Assembly: GCA_012515255.1 (NCBI GenBank)
Contig: JAAYYR010000016.1
Span: 1 to 8,577, forward strand
From: Clostridia bacterium
GTDB taxonomy: Bacteria; Bacillota; Dehalobacteriia; UBA4068
Length of the DNA stretch: 8,577 nt
Reading direction: 5' to 3'
Within the stretch, counting starts at the first letter, position 1. Every line of letters begins with the position of its first letter. The translations under genes and the position numbers were made by a program. The notes under the pieces are model-generated. The model was not told the origin of the DNA. It was given only the letters and a program-made list of their open reading frames with translations, and searched no databases. Shown in pieces: positions 1 through 7,603 of this stretch.

Positions 1-1998
1 CAGCGCCTGCCGATAATAATCGGTATCGAGGATCTGCGCCGAATAAATAAACTTGCCCGCCACTAGCTCATTGACCGCCTGAACATAAGGCGCGCTCAGC
101 TCGCCGCTGATTTTGCCGGTAATAGAATTATAGGAGCCATATTCGCTGATCCAGCTTCGGTTGGCGAATGCCACTAAGGCGGGTGTCTGAGAGAAAACGT
201 CGCGCCCCATCAGCAGCCGCGAATCATAAGGCAGGCCAAAGAGATTGGAGATCGTCGGCAGAATATCAAGGCTGCACATCGGCTCATCCACAACCTGATG
301 CTCTACTCCGGGCTTCCACAGGATAAAGGTGTTTTTATACAGCTCGAAATTGCGCTCCACCTGATGGCCCACCAATTCATCAATGGCGGCCTCAGACAGC
401 CCATAGGGGTAGTGGTCGGAGACCAGGGCAATCACCGTATTTTCCAGTTGCCCCGCCTCCTCCAGGCGCTGCAGCAAATAAGACATCATATGCTCCAGCT
501 CCAGATTGCAGGCGATATAAGCCCGCACCGCATCCGAGTACGGCAGATCAGCAACTTCCTGCTCATGGCGCATCGCCATATTATTGCCGTAAAAATTATA
601 CTCCAGATGGCCGGAAACAGTCAGATAATATACATGAAAATTAGCGGCGTCGATATAATCGTCCACCGAAGCCTGGGCCATTTCCAAATCGCTCTCCGGC
701 CAGCTTTTGCCGATATCAAGGCCATGATTGACCGCCTTGAAATCATAGCCAAGATTTGGATGGCTGAGATTGCGGTTATAGTAGGTGTAATTATGGTTAT
801 GGTAGGCCATCACCTTATCATAGCCCAAGGCTGTGAACTGGCGTCCCAGGGTAAAAGGCAAATAATTTTCCGCGGAACGGCTAAAGCTCCAAACGCCGGT
901 TTCCGGCAGCAGCCCGGTCAAGGCGACATATTCTCCATCCGAGGTGGAGACATTCCATAGCGGATTATAAAAATTGGTGAATTGAAAGCCCTCGGTAGCC
1001 AAGCGCCTTAATGTGGGATAAAGGTCGAGATCAAGAAGCGGATAATAAAAACCCTCCGCAACGACGAAAATCAGATTGCAGCCGGCAAAGCGGCCGGTAT
1101 ATTCATTCTGCAGACCGGGCGACAGCGCGGCGAAATACTGATGCATGGCCAGCCGCCGCGAATCTGTTTCCTCGTCAATCAGCCGCTCAAAATCAATATC
1201 AAGAACATTGGGCGGATATGCTATCGACGACACCGCTTGCGCGTCCTCGATCAGTTGATCCGGGTCAACGGCCTGCGGCTGGTTCAGGGGGTGAAAACCA
1301 AAAAGCATGCGCTTGATATCCAGGCGCATCGCGGTCATCATGCCCAGATTCTGCTGCGCGGAATAAGTATTGTATTCATTATAGTACAGATTATAAGCGG
1401 AGGTAGGCGTATCGCCGGAGAGACGCAGCAAGCCGCAAGCAACGACGAAAAGCACTGCCGCAAAGACCAGTCCCGTCAGCCACAACATCGGCCGAACGCG
1501 CCGCCACCATCGCCGCCCGCGCCAAATCAGCAAGGCCAGCGGCAGGAAAAACAGCAATAGCTGCGGCAGATGGCGGAAGATCATATTAAAGGCCTCGCCG
1601 GCAAATTCTGAAACCTGCGCAGCATTAAATACGGAATACATCATCAACGGCGTGCGGAAAAAAACAAAATAAATATACTGGGCGCCAAAACAAAGCGCCA
1701 CGACAATTTGTATCGCCACGGCAACGGCGAAATTAGCGGCCCGAGAGGAAAATAAACCGCTAAGCAATAGCGCGATCAAGGCGTACGTCAATGTATAGCT
1801 TATGATATACAAAAGGCATAGCCCAGGCTCAAAGCTGCGGTAAAGCAATAGATGCAGAAGTATTTCCAAATAGATAAAGGAGCCGAATAAATATAGGAAA
1901 CGGCTGAGCAGCAGCCGCCTTTCCCGCCAATCGCCGGTTTCCTCAATCCAGCGTTTTTTCCCCGCCGTCAATACTTTCCCTATTTTGCTTCGCGTCAT
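1..1998 (-). CDS. LtaS-like polyglycerolphosphate (lipoteichoic acid) synthase family membrane protein, 3' end outside window
   Basis: The frame is open for 666 codons from the ATG at 1996-1998 to the window edge. A TAA lies in frame at 2020-2022 and no other start follows it, so the start is fixed. AAGGAG sits 11 nt upstream and a second GGAG 3 nt upstream. Five hydrophobic segments (about residues 34-54, 59-82, 88-113, 144-159, 171-192) precede a sulfatase-fold domain from about residue 305, the layout of LtaS. Visible active-site equivalents are E315 (VVAEGF), the presumed nucleophile T352 (NVSTSDGEY), H464 (VSGHLEY) and D528-H529 (VSDHYPYG). LtaS enzymes transfer glycerol phosphate from phosphatidylglycerol to a growing polymer outside the membrane. 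The late motif FANRSWISEYGSYN resembles the end of that domain, so probably only a short tail is missing. A related phosphoglycerol or phosphoethanolamine transferase is possible. It follows ispE by 83 nt. Confidence 0.85.
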   Translation of the reverse strand, partial: MTRSKIGKVLTAGKKRWIEETGDWRERRLLLSRFLYLFGSFIYLEILLHLLLYRSFEPGLCLLYIISYTLTYALIALLLSGLFSSRAANFAVAVAIQIVVALCFGAQYIYFVFFRTPLMMYSVFNAAQVSEFAGEAFNMIFRHLPQLLLFFLPLALLIWRGRRWWRRVRPMLWLTGLVFAAVLFVVACGLLRLSGDTPTSAYNLYYNEYNTYSAQQNLGMMTAMRLDIKRMLFGFHPLNQPQAVDPDQLIEDAQAVSSIAYPPNVLDIDFERLIDEETDSRRLAMHQYFAALSPGLQNEYTGRFAGCNLIFVVAEGFYYPLLDLDLYPTLRRLATEGFQFTNFYNPLWNVSTSDGEYVALTGLLPETGVWSFSRSAENYLPFTLGRQFTALGYDKVMAYHNHNYTYYNRNLSHPNLGYDFKAVNHGLDIGKSWPESDLEMAQASVDDYIDAANFHVYYLTVSGHLEYNFYGNNMAMRHEQEVADLPYSDAVRAYIACNLELEHMMSYLLQRLEEAGQLENTVIALVSDHYPYGLSEAAIDELVGHQVERNFELYKNTFILWKPGVEHQVVDEPMCSLDILPTISNLFGLPYDSRLLMGRDVFSQTPALVAFANRSWISEYGSYNSITGKISGELSAPYVQAVNELVAGKFIYSAQILDTDYYRQAL

Positions 1999-2033
1999 CC
2001 GCTCCGATGCTCCTTTATCTTAACTAGCCCCGC

Positions 2034-2048
2034 GCCGCCTGGGGCGGC
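2034..2048. other. Small GC-rich inverted repeat between ispE and the LtaS-like gene
   Basis: GCCGCC-TGG-GGCGGC is a perfect 6-bp inverted repeat with a 3-nt loop, lying in the 83-nt gap after ispE. An overlapping alternative pairing, GCCCC at 2027-2031 with GGGGC at 2041-2045, is also possible. No T-run follows it in the minus-strand transcript, so it is not a standard intrinsic terminator. It could be a processing or stabilising hairpin, or chance in GC-rich DNA. Confidence 0.3.
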
Positions 2049-2081
2049 CACTGAGCTTATCAGCGGTTCAAGCGAGCCGCA

Positions 2082-2957
2082 TTATTTTTCCGTCATGCTC
2101 ACGCCCTTGGCCTGCGTCCGTATCAAACGCGCGCCAATGCCTTGGCTGGCCAGCAAATCCAGCACGCGGTTGATTTCCCGGTCGGCAGGCGGCAAGGCCA
2201 AAAGGCAACTGCCGCTGCCGCTCATCCAAGCGGCGCAGCCCGCGGATTCCAAAATAGCCAAATCATGGTCTAAAGCCGGCGCGATCTCAATGGCGGGCGC
2301 CTCCAGCATATTGCCCAGGCTTTGGCCAATCGCGCCGCGGTCGCCAAGCAATACCCCTGCCAGCAGCCGCTCGATATGCGGTTTTCGCTCCGGCGGCAGT
2401 CTGTCATATATCCGGAAAACCTCGGCTGTGCTCAGGGCGAAGCCCGGATCGATAAGCAGCAGGCGGTATGTGGTCAGCGGCTGATACGGCCGCACAATCT
2501 GCCCCGCGCCTTCGACGAGAGCTAATCCGCCATGCAGGCAAAACGGTATATCCGCGCCAAGGGGAAAAGCTAATTCGCTGAGCTGTTCCAGCGTAAGCCC
2601 CAGCTCATACATGGCGTTAACGCCGAGCAGCACAGCCGCCGCGTCCGCGGAGCCGCCGCCCAGGCCACGCCCCGGCGGTATCTGCTTCTTAATCTCAATC
2701 GCCAATTCGCCGGGCAAAGCATAGCGCTCCTTAAGCAGCACCCAGGCGCGCTGAGCCAAATTATCCTCCTCGCGGCAGCCGGGGTCGGGAAAGCAGCGGC
2801 AGGTCCTGTATTCGCTGGGCTGCAGCATAATTGAATCCGCCATATCTATGTTCTGCATCAAGCTGCGCAATTGATGATACCCGTCCGCACGCCGCCCGCT
2901 GATCTCCAGGCCCCAGTTGATCTTGGCCGGGGCGCGCAAATACAGCCGTCCGCTCAT
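2082..2957 (-). CDS. ispE: 4-diphosphocytidyl-2-C-methyl-D-erythritol kinase
   Basis: IspE is the ATP-dependent cytoplasmic kinase of the MEP isoprenoid pathway. It phosphorylates the 2-hydroxyl of CDP-methylerythritol. The 291-residue product matches the family length and shows the GHMP kinase signatures in order: PAKINWGL near residues 10-17 with catalytic K12, followed by DGYHQL at 25-30; the ATP-binding glycine loop GRGLGGGSADAA at 96-107; GADIPF at 135-139 with catalytic D136; and the C-terminal MSGSGSC motif at 245-251. Its ATG overlaps the TGA of nadE by 4 nt (ATGA). The only purine run before it (TAAGGG) abuts the start codon, so initiation probably depends on translational coupling to nadE. 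Its presence implies that the organism uses the MEP route. Nothing appears truncated. Confidence 0.96.
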   Translation of the reverse strand: MSGRLYLRAPAKINWGLEISGRRADGYHQLRSLMQNIDMADSIMLQPSEYRTCRCFPDPGCREEDNLAQRAWVLLKERYALPGELAIEIKKQIPPGRGLGGGSADAAAVLLGVNAMYELGLTLEQLSELAFPLGADIPFCLHGGLALVEGAGQIVRPYQPLTTYRLLLIDPGFALSTAEVFRIYDRLPPERKPHIERLLAGVLLGDRGAIGQSLGNMLEAPAIEIAPALDHDLAILESAGCAAWMSGSGSCLLALPPADREINRVLDLLASQGIGARLIRTQAKGVSMTEK

Positions 2958-4678
2958 CCCTTAACCAGCCTGCTCTTGAGCCGCCGAAACCGCTCGCTAA
3001 AATAAACAGCGCCCTGCACCTGAGGTTTGGCCTCGCCAAAAGGCTGGCGGCTTAAGGCCAGCAAGGGCGGCGCCTGCTGGCGCTTGGCCACGCCGATACC
3101 GCGATACATTCTCCACCAGCGCTCCACATCCGCGACGAATGCCGCGGCGTCGGCAAAAAGCGTGGCTACCAGGCCTGACTCGCAACCTAATTGCTGCTCC
3201 AGGCAATGTTGCGCATAAGCGGCCAGCGTATCTTCCGGATTTTGCCCCTCCTCCACCCAGGAGCGCAGCAGATGATCATGATAAACATAAATGAGCGGAT
3301 CGCCCAGCCCCCGCGTCACATCCTGCGCCGCGGACAGCTCCGCGGAGGGGCGGATAGCGGCGGTTTTAGCCAGCGGCGCCTCGGGGAATTGCTCCTGGAA
3401 CCAATCGCAGGCCGCATAGACCTGATATTTCCATAAATCGGCTTGGGCGGCGAACACACCGGCCAAATCGCCGTAAAAAGTCGCGTAGCCCACGGTCATC
3501 TCGGCTTTATTGCTATTGCAGGTAAAGCCGCCATCCAAAGCGGCGGCCGCCGCGGCCAGAATACGCGACCGCTCGCGCGCCAGGATATTTTCCCGATCAA
3601 GCCCGCTCAAGGTCAGCGGTATGTGATGCCCCGCCGGGTCGCGGAACAAAGCCCGCTCGATATCCCGGCTAATCTGCATGGCGGCCTTGTCCACCGGCAG
3701 CGCCAGAAAAGGCAGGCCTAATCCCGTCGCCAGCCCCGCGGCCAGACTTTTCGTAACCTCGCTGTTAAAACGGCCGGGCATGGAGATGAGATACACATTC
3801 TCCGGCCCCAAAGCCTGGCGGTACAAGCAGGCCGCGAGAGCGGAATCAATACCGCCCGAAACGCCGATCACGGCGCGGGACAGGCCGATCTGGGCAAAAA
3901 AGAGCCGCGCGCCCTCGATTAGCGCCTGAGGCAGCAATTGCCGCGGCGTCAGGCCGGGGTCAATAACGCCGCCCCGCTCTTGCCAAAGATACAAGCCCTC
4001 GGCAAAATAAGGCGCAGCAGCCAATAATTCGCCGCGGCAGCCCGTATAAGCGCTGCGTCCGGCGAGCAGATAATTAGTCTTGCCGCTGGCGCATAGCCCC
4101 GCGCTATTGACGCAAATGCAAGGCAGGCTGCGCCCATCCGGCAATGCCGGCTCCGCCGCCAGATATAGCGGTTTGGTGGCCAGCCACAATAATAATTCCG
4201 CCTGGGCGGCCTGCGGCGGCAACATGCGCCCCTGCCAATCCCCCAGCAAAACCAGGGTTTTTTGCGGGCGGCCCAGGATATTTAGCTCTACTAAAGCGCC
4301 GCCGCCGGAATTGATTTGCGGTCCGGCAGCGCCGCTGATAAAAGGCGGCGCGCCCAGGGCGGGGATTTGCCTTAACCGCCCCTGCTCGGCGAGAAAAACC
4401 TGGCTGAGCACAGAACCGTCCTGCGCCCCGATATTGCCGAAAATCACACTGATACCGGTTGCGGCGGCTGCGATCTCCTCGGCGGCTTCGGCGCAATCAG
4501 CAAGCAGATTATCACAATAAGCCAGCTCATCATGTACGGGGCCGCATAAAGCAGCCTCAGGGAAAATAATTGTTTGCGCGCCCTGATTCCTGGCCTTTTC
4601 AATCCAGGCGAGCATTGTGGCTTTATTTTTACCCGGATTAGCCAAAACCGGCCGCATCTGGGCAATGGCGAAGCTCAT
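2954..4678 (-). CDS. nadE: NAD+ synthetase with N-terminal nitrilase-type domain that lacks the glutaminase Lys and Cys
   Basis: The 574-residue product joins a nitrilase-like domain (about residues 1-235) to an NAD+ synthetase domain (about 245-574). The synthetase amidates nicotinic acid adenine dinucleotide to NAD+ through an adenylate. It has the PP-loop SGGIDSAL at 274-281, SMPGRFNSE at 299-307, NSNKAEMTVGY at 388-398 with FYGDLAG after it, and PSAELSAAQ at 444-452. In the N-terminal domain the family glutamate is present (E41 in FPEAALCG). The place normally holding the ICEDLW-type cysteine motif reads LLGDWQ (144-149), there is no lysine from 29 to 139, and no cysteine from 63 to 186. 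The glutaminase triad therefore looks lost, and I infer use of free ammonia or a partner amidotransferase. The start at 4678 is chosen because AGGAGGT lies 8 nt upstream and the domain begins there; an upstream ATG at 4732 has no such support. It overlaps both neighbours by 4 nt. Confidence 0.92.
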   Translation of the reverse strand: MSFAIAQMRPVLANPGKNKATMLAWIEKARNQGAQTIIFPEAALCGPVHDELAYCDNLLADCAEAAEEIAAAATGISVIFGNIGAQDGSVLSQVFLAEQGRLRQIPALGAPPFISGAAGPQINSGGGALVELNILGRPQKTLVLLGDWQGRMLPPQAAQAELLLWLATKPLYLAAEPALPDGRSLPCICVNSAGLCASGKTNYLLAGRSAYTGCRGELLAAAPYFAEGLYLWQERGGVIDPGLTPRQLLPQALIEGARLFFAQIGLSRAVIGVSGGIDSALAACLYRQALGPENVYLISMPGRFNSEVTKSLAAGLATGLGLPFLALPVDKAAMQISRDIERALFRDPAGHHIPLTLSGLDRENILARERSRILAAAAAALDGGFTCNSNKAEMTVGYATFYGDLAGVFAAQADLWKYQVYAACDWFQEQFPEAPLAKTAAIRPSAELSAAQDVTRGLGDPLIYVYHDHLLRSWVEEGQNPEDTLAAYAQHCLEQQLGCESGLVATLFADAAAFVADVERWWRMYRGIGVAKRQQAPPLLALSRQPFGEAKPQVQGAVYFSERFRRLKSRLVKG

Positions 4679-5472
4679 GACGCCGTACCTCCTATTAGTT
4701 TCAGAATTTCTCCGATATGTTTGCGGGCGCATTCCTCACCCCAACTGCGGCACTGGCTGATGTTTTGCGGGTCAAGCCCAGCCACAAAGCCGCGGATCGG
4801 CCGCAGCACCACATCCGCGTCGATCTGCTGGCAACCGGTGGCGGCCACATCCAAAGCCCGGGTGACGATATCCAATATATTAGTGGGTTCGGCGGGGTCG
4901 GGATAATACAGATCAATGGCGATCACGATATCCGCGCCCATATCGCGCACCAGGCCGCCGGGACAATTATCAAGTAAATAGCCGTCTACTAACAGCATAT
5001 TGCCCATTTTCACCGGCGTAAATACGCCGGGTATGGCGGAGCTGGCGCGTACTGCAATCGCCGTATCGCCGCGGGAGAAAACGATTTTCTTGCGGCTGAG
5101 CAAGTCCACAGCCACTATTTTCAAGGGGATCTGCATCTCCTCGATCTTGCGGCCGCCGGTGCAAACGCGGATCAGCTCGGTATAGCCATCCGCCGGAATA
5201 AGACCCTTGCGGTTAAGGCGCACCTTAAGCAATGATTCGATATCATATTTTGTGAATAGAAAATCCAACCTCCGCCAGTCATAACCGGAAGCGTAGAGGG
5301 CGGCCACCGCGGAGCCGATCGAAGTGCCGGCGACAAAGTCGATGGGAACATGATGTTCCTCCAGCACCTGCAAAACTCCCACATGGGCCGCGCCTCTCAA
5401 GCCGCCGCCGCCAAAAGCCACACCGACCTTTTTGCGGGGCGTCTGATGTGATTCCTGCAGTGAGACGGCCAT
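4675..5472 (-). CDS. Patatin-like phospholipase (RssA/NTE-type serine hydrolase)
   Basis: The 265-residue product is a compact single-domain patatin-like acyl hydrolase, expected to cleave acyl esters of phospholipids or lysophospholipids with a Ser-Asp dyad. The oxyanion-hole glycine loop GGGGLRG is at 21-27, the nucleophile elbow GTSIG at 49-53 gives S51, and the catalytic aspartate is D163 in LVDGYLLDN. The usual DG[GA] motif reads DGY here. SSAIPGVFTPV (144-154) and MGADIVIAIDL (178-188) are also typical of bacterial family members. There is no signal peptide or membrane segment, so it is probably cytoplasmic or peripherally membrane-bound. AGGAGG lies 6 nt before the ATG. It starts 53 nt after dapL, and its TGA overlaps the nadE ATG. 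The physiological substrate cannot be told from the sequence. Confidence 0.9.
   Translation of the reverse strand: MAVSLQESHQTPRKKVGVAFGGGGLRGAAHVGVLQVLEEHHVPIDFVAGTSIGSAVAALYASGYDWRRLDFLFTKYDIESLLKVRLNRKGLIPADGYTELIRVCTGGRKIEEMQIPLKIVAVDLLSRKKIVFSRGDTAIAVRASSAIPGVFTPVKMGNMLLVDGYLLDNCPGGLVRDMGADIVIAIDLYYPDPAEPTNILDIVTRALDVAATGCQQIDADVVLRPIRGFVAGLDPQNISQCRSWGEECARKHIGEILKLIGGTAS
4687..4693 (-). promoter_or_regulatory. Ribosome binding site that fixes the nadE start
   Basis: AGGAGGT (minus strand) ends 8 nt before the ATG at 4676-4678. It lies inside the last codons of the patatin-like gene and supports this ATG over the in-frame ATG at 4730-4732. Because nadE carries this full site, its translation need not depend entirely on coupling, unlike ispE. 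Confidence 0.85.
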
Positions 5473-5525
5473 AGCATTCCTCCTCCCTGCTTCAGATATA
5501 TCATGGCAGCAGGAGCTAATCCGCG

Positions 5526-6704
5526 CTAAAACGTAACGGAGCCCAATGCATTTTTCATCCTGGCGATAGCTTCCGCCATGCGGTTTTCCTCCGTGGTCAA
5601 AGTGGCGCGGAAATAGCCCTCGCCCGCCGGGCCATAGCCGGAGCCGGGCGTAATCACCACCTGAGCCTCGTCAAGAATATACTCGGCAAAAGAGGCGGAG
5701 CTAAAGCCCTTAGGCACCGGAGCCCAAACATAGAAGGTGCCTTTGGGAGATGCAAGATTCCAGCCCATCTCGTTTAAGCCGCCGACCAGAATATCGCGGC
5801 GCGCCGCGTATTTGGCCCGCGATTCACTGACTGCCTGCTCCGGGTCGAGCAGGCCCATTTGCCCCGCGTATTGTACGGCTTGAAAAACGCCGCTATCAAC
5901 ATTGGATTTATAAGTGGCGAGCGCGTTGACAGCCCGCGCATTGCCGGCGATGAAGCCGATGCGCCAGCCGGTCATATTGAAAGGTTTGGAGCAGGAGCCA
6001 AATTCCACCGCCACTTCTTTGGCGCCTGGGACCTGTAAGATGCTGGGCGCGATATAGCCGTCATATGTCATCTCAGAATAGGCGTTATCATGGCAGATCA
6101 GCACATCATGGCGGCGGGCGAAAGCCACGGCTTCCTCGAAAAAGGCGAGATCAGTCACTGCGCCGGTCGGATTATTGGGATAATTAAGCCATAACAGCTT
6201 GGCCCGGTCGGCAATATTTCCCGGAATCGCCGCAAGGTCGGGCAAAAAGCCGCGCGAGGCATCAAGCGGCAGAGAATAACAGACGCCGCCCGCCAGCATG
6301 GTGGCTGTGGCGTATACCGGATAGGAGGGGTCGGGGATAAGATTAATATCGCCGGTGTCGACGAAGCAATAATTGATATTGGCGATGCCCTCCTTGGAGC
6401 CAATCAGGGCGCAAACCTCGGCCGCGGGGTCGATATCCTCAACACCGAAGCGCTTGGCGTAAAACTCGGCCACAGCCTGGCGAAAGGATAACATGCCCTG
6501 AGACGACGGGTATTGGTGATTGACCGCATCATGCGCGGTGCGGCATAATTCCTCGACTAACCTTTGCGGCGTAGGCAGATCCGGGTCGCCGATGCCAAGG
6601 CTGATAATATCCCGCCCCGCTTCCCGCGCGGCAGCAATCTTTCTTTCAATATCCGCAAATAAATAGGGCGGAATCTGCTGAATTCTCTTAGCAAGCTCTT
6701 TCAT
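5526..6704 (-). CDS. dapL: LL-diaminopimelate aminotransferase
   Basis: This 392-residue PLP enzyme of the class I/II aminotransferase fold most resembles DapL, which converts tetrahydrodipicolinate plus glutamate to LL-diaminopimelate in one step, bypassing the succinylase and acetylase branches. DapL-like stretches include IPPYLFADIE (11-20), LGIGDPDLPTP (36-46), NHQYPSSQGM (62-71) and IGSKEGIAN (101-109). PLP-site residues are N178 in NYPNNPTG (174-181), D206 and Y209, the Schiff-base lysine K240 in SCSKPFNMTGWR, R248, and the carboxylate-binding R366 in YFRATL. GGAGGT lies 4 nt before the ATG. It starts 30 nt after dapF, whose enzyme uses its product, which strongly supports DapL over a general aspartate aminotransferase. 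It looks like the type found in Bacillota and archaea rather than the plant/Chlamydia type, but this is a judgement by eye. Confidence 0.88.
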   Translation of the reverse strand: MKELAKRIQQIPPYLFADIERKIAAAREAGRDIISLGIGDPDLPTPQRLVEELCRTAHDAVNHQYPSSQGMLSFRQAVAEFYAKRFGVEDIDPAAEVCALIGSKEGIANINYCFVDTGDINLIPDPSYPVYATATMLAGGVCYSLPLDASRGFLPDLAAIPGNIADRAKLLWLNYPNNPTGAVTDLAFFEEAVAFARRHDVLICHDNAYSEMTYDGYIAPSILQVPGAKEVAVEFGSCSKPFNMTGWRIGFIAGNARAVNALATYKSNVDSGVFQAVQYAGQMGLLDPEQAVSESRAKYAARRDILVGGLNEMGWNLASPKGTFYVWAPVPKGFSSASFAEYILDEAQVVITPGSGYGPAGEGYFRATLTTEENRMAEAIARMKNALGSVTF

Positions 6705-6734
6705 GGAGACCTCCGGTTATTTATTTTTCACTAT

Positions 6735-7568
6735 CTATAGGGTGTAATCGCCCTCAATCACTAAAGTGGCGGGGCCGGTCATATAGACATGACCATTATC
6801 AGCCCATTCCACATCAAGGCTGCCGTATTTCAAGATTACCCTGGCGCGGTGCTTGATATAGCCGTTCAAAACGGCGGCCACCGTGGCGGCGCAAGCCCCG
6901 GAACCACAGGCCAAGGTCTCGCCGCAGCCGCGTTCCCAGACGCGCATGCGCATCTTGTCATCACCCAGCAGTTGGATGAACTCGACATTGGTTTTTTCCG
7001 GGAACAGTTCATGGTTCTCGATCTGGGGGCCGATTTTCTCCACCGGGAAATCCTCCACATCATCAACGAAAATCACGCAATGAGGATTGCCCATGGAAAC
7101 CAAGGTAACATTAAATACGCGCTCATAAACTGTAAACGGCGCGCTGACGACACGGTTACCCGCGAATTTGGCCGGAATCTCAGCGGGCTGCAGCCGCGGC
7201 ACGCCCATATCCACGCGGATGATGCTCATGGCCTCGTCGATAATAGTCGGTTGCACCAGACCGCCCAGGGTCTCAAAATACAGCTCATTGCCATCGACAA
7301 TGCCCTCGTGTTTGGCGAAAAGGGCAGCGCAACGCAGGCCGTTGCCGCAAGTTTCCGCCTGCGAGCCGTCATAGTTATAGATGAGAAAGCGCGCCGCCGC
7401 GTCGTCTTTCTCCGGCGGCACCAGCACAATCAAGCCGTCCGCACCAATGCCCAGTTGACGGTTGCATATTTGCCGCGCCAACGCGCTCAAATCCTCGGGC
7501 AGTTTTTCCCGAAAACCGTTAACAATCACAAAATCATTACCTAGGCCATGCATTTTTACGAAGCGCAT
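6735..7568 (-). CDS. dapF: Diaminopimelate epimerase
   Basis: DapF interconverts LL- and meso-diaminopimelate without a cofactor, using two cysteines as acid and base. The 277-residue product has the normal length. It begins with the conserved MRFVKMHGLGNDF and carries both active-site motifs: C74 in AETCGNGLRC and C221 in LACGSGACAA, with the substrate-binding RGCGET just before the latter. The NYDGSQAE (65-72) and GNPHC (160-164) stretches are also typical. The ATG at 7566-7568 is preferred because AGGAGG lies 7 nt upstream. The ATG at 7572-7574 is only 1 nt from that site, and the farther in-frame ATG at 7665-7667 would put 31 non-homologous residues in front and overlap the end of glnA. 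Its product supplies lysine (via LysA) and peptidoglycan. It lies 35 nt after glnA. Confidence 0.97.
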   Translation of the reverse strand: MRFVKMHGLGNDFVIVNGFREKLPEDLSALARQICNRQLGIGADGLIVLVPPEKDDAAARFLIYNYDGSQAETCGNGLRCAALFAKHEGIVDGNELYFETLGGLVQPTIIDEAMSIIRVDMGVPRLQPAEIPAKFAGNRVVSAPFTVYERVFNVTLVSMGNPHCVIFVDDVEDFPVEKIGPQIENHELFPEKTNVEFIQLLGDDKMRMRVWERGCGETLACGSGACAATVAAVLNGYIKHRARVILKYGSLDVEWADNGHVYMTGPATLVIEGDYTL

Positions 7569-7575
7569 GTTCATT

Positions 7576-7581
7576 CCTCCT
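7576..7581 (-). promoter_or_regulatory. Ribosome binding site that fixes the dapF start
   Basis: AGGAGG (minus strand) in the 35-nt glnA-dapF gap is 7 nt from the ATG at 7568 and only 1 nt from the ATG at 7574. It therefore selects the inner ATG, giving the usual DapF N-terminus. Confidence 0.85.
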
Positions 7582-7603
7582 TTAATCAAGACGCCGGCGC
7601 GGC

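Noticed and set aside
298..1560. Plus-strand open frames of 220, 101 and 139 codons
   Set aside because: They lie opposite the LtaS-like gene, whose minus-strand frame is open throughout with clear motifs. Their predicted proteins show no recognisable domain and their starts lack convincing ribosome binding sites.
4679..4732. Eighteen-residue N-terminal extension of NadE
   Set aside because: The extension is encoded inside the patatin gene's end, has no domain match, and a strong AGGAGGT points to the inner start at 4678.
5473..5525. Possible promoter or terminator in the dapL-patatin gap (CTGCT/AGCAG arms)
   Set aside because: The arms are only 5 bp with a 16-nt loop, no T-run follows, and I see no credible -35/-10 pair.
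6789..7544. Plus-strand open frame of 251 codons opposite dapF
   Set aside because: It is antisense to a fully conserved dapF and its product has no recognisable family features. It is an ORF shadow favoured by the codon use of dapF.
7592..7599. Palindrome CGCCGGCG in the glnA-dapF gap, considered as a terminator or operator
   Set aside because: It has no loop and no T-run, and 8-bp GC palindromes are expected by chance in this composition.
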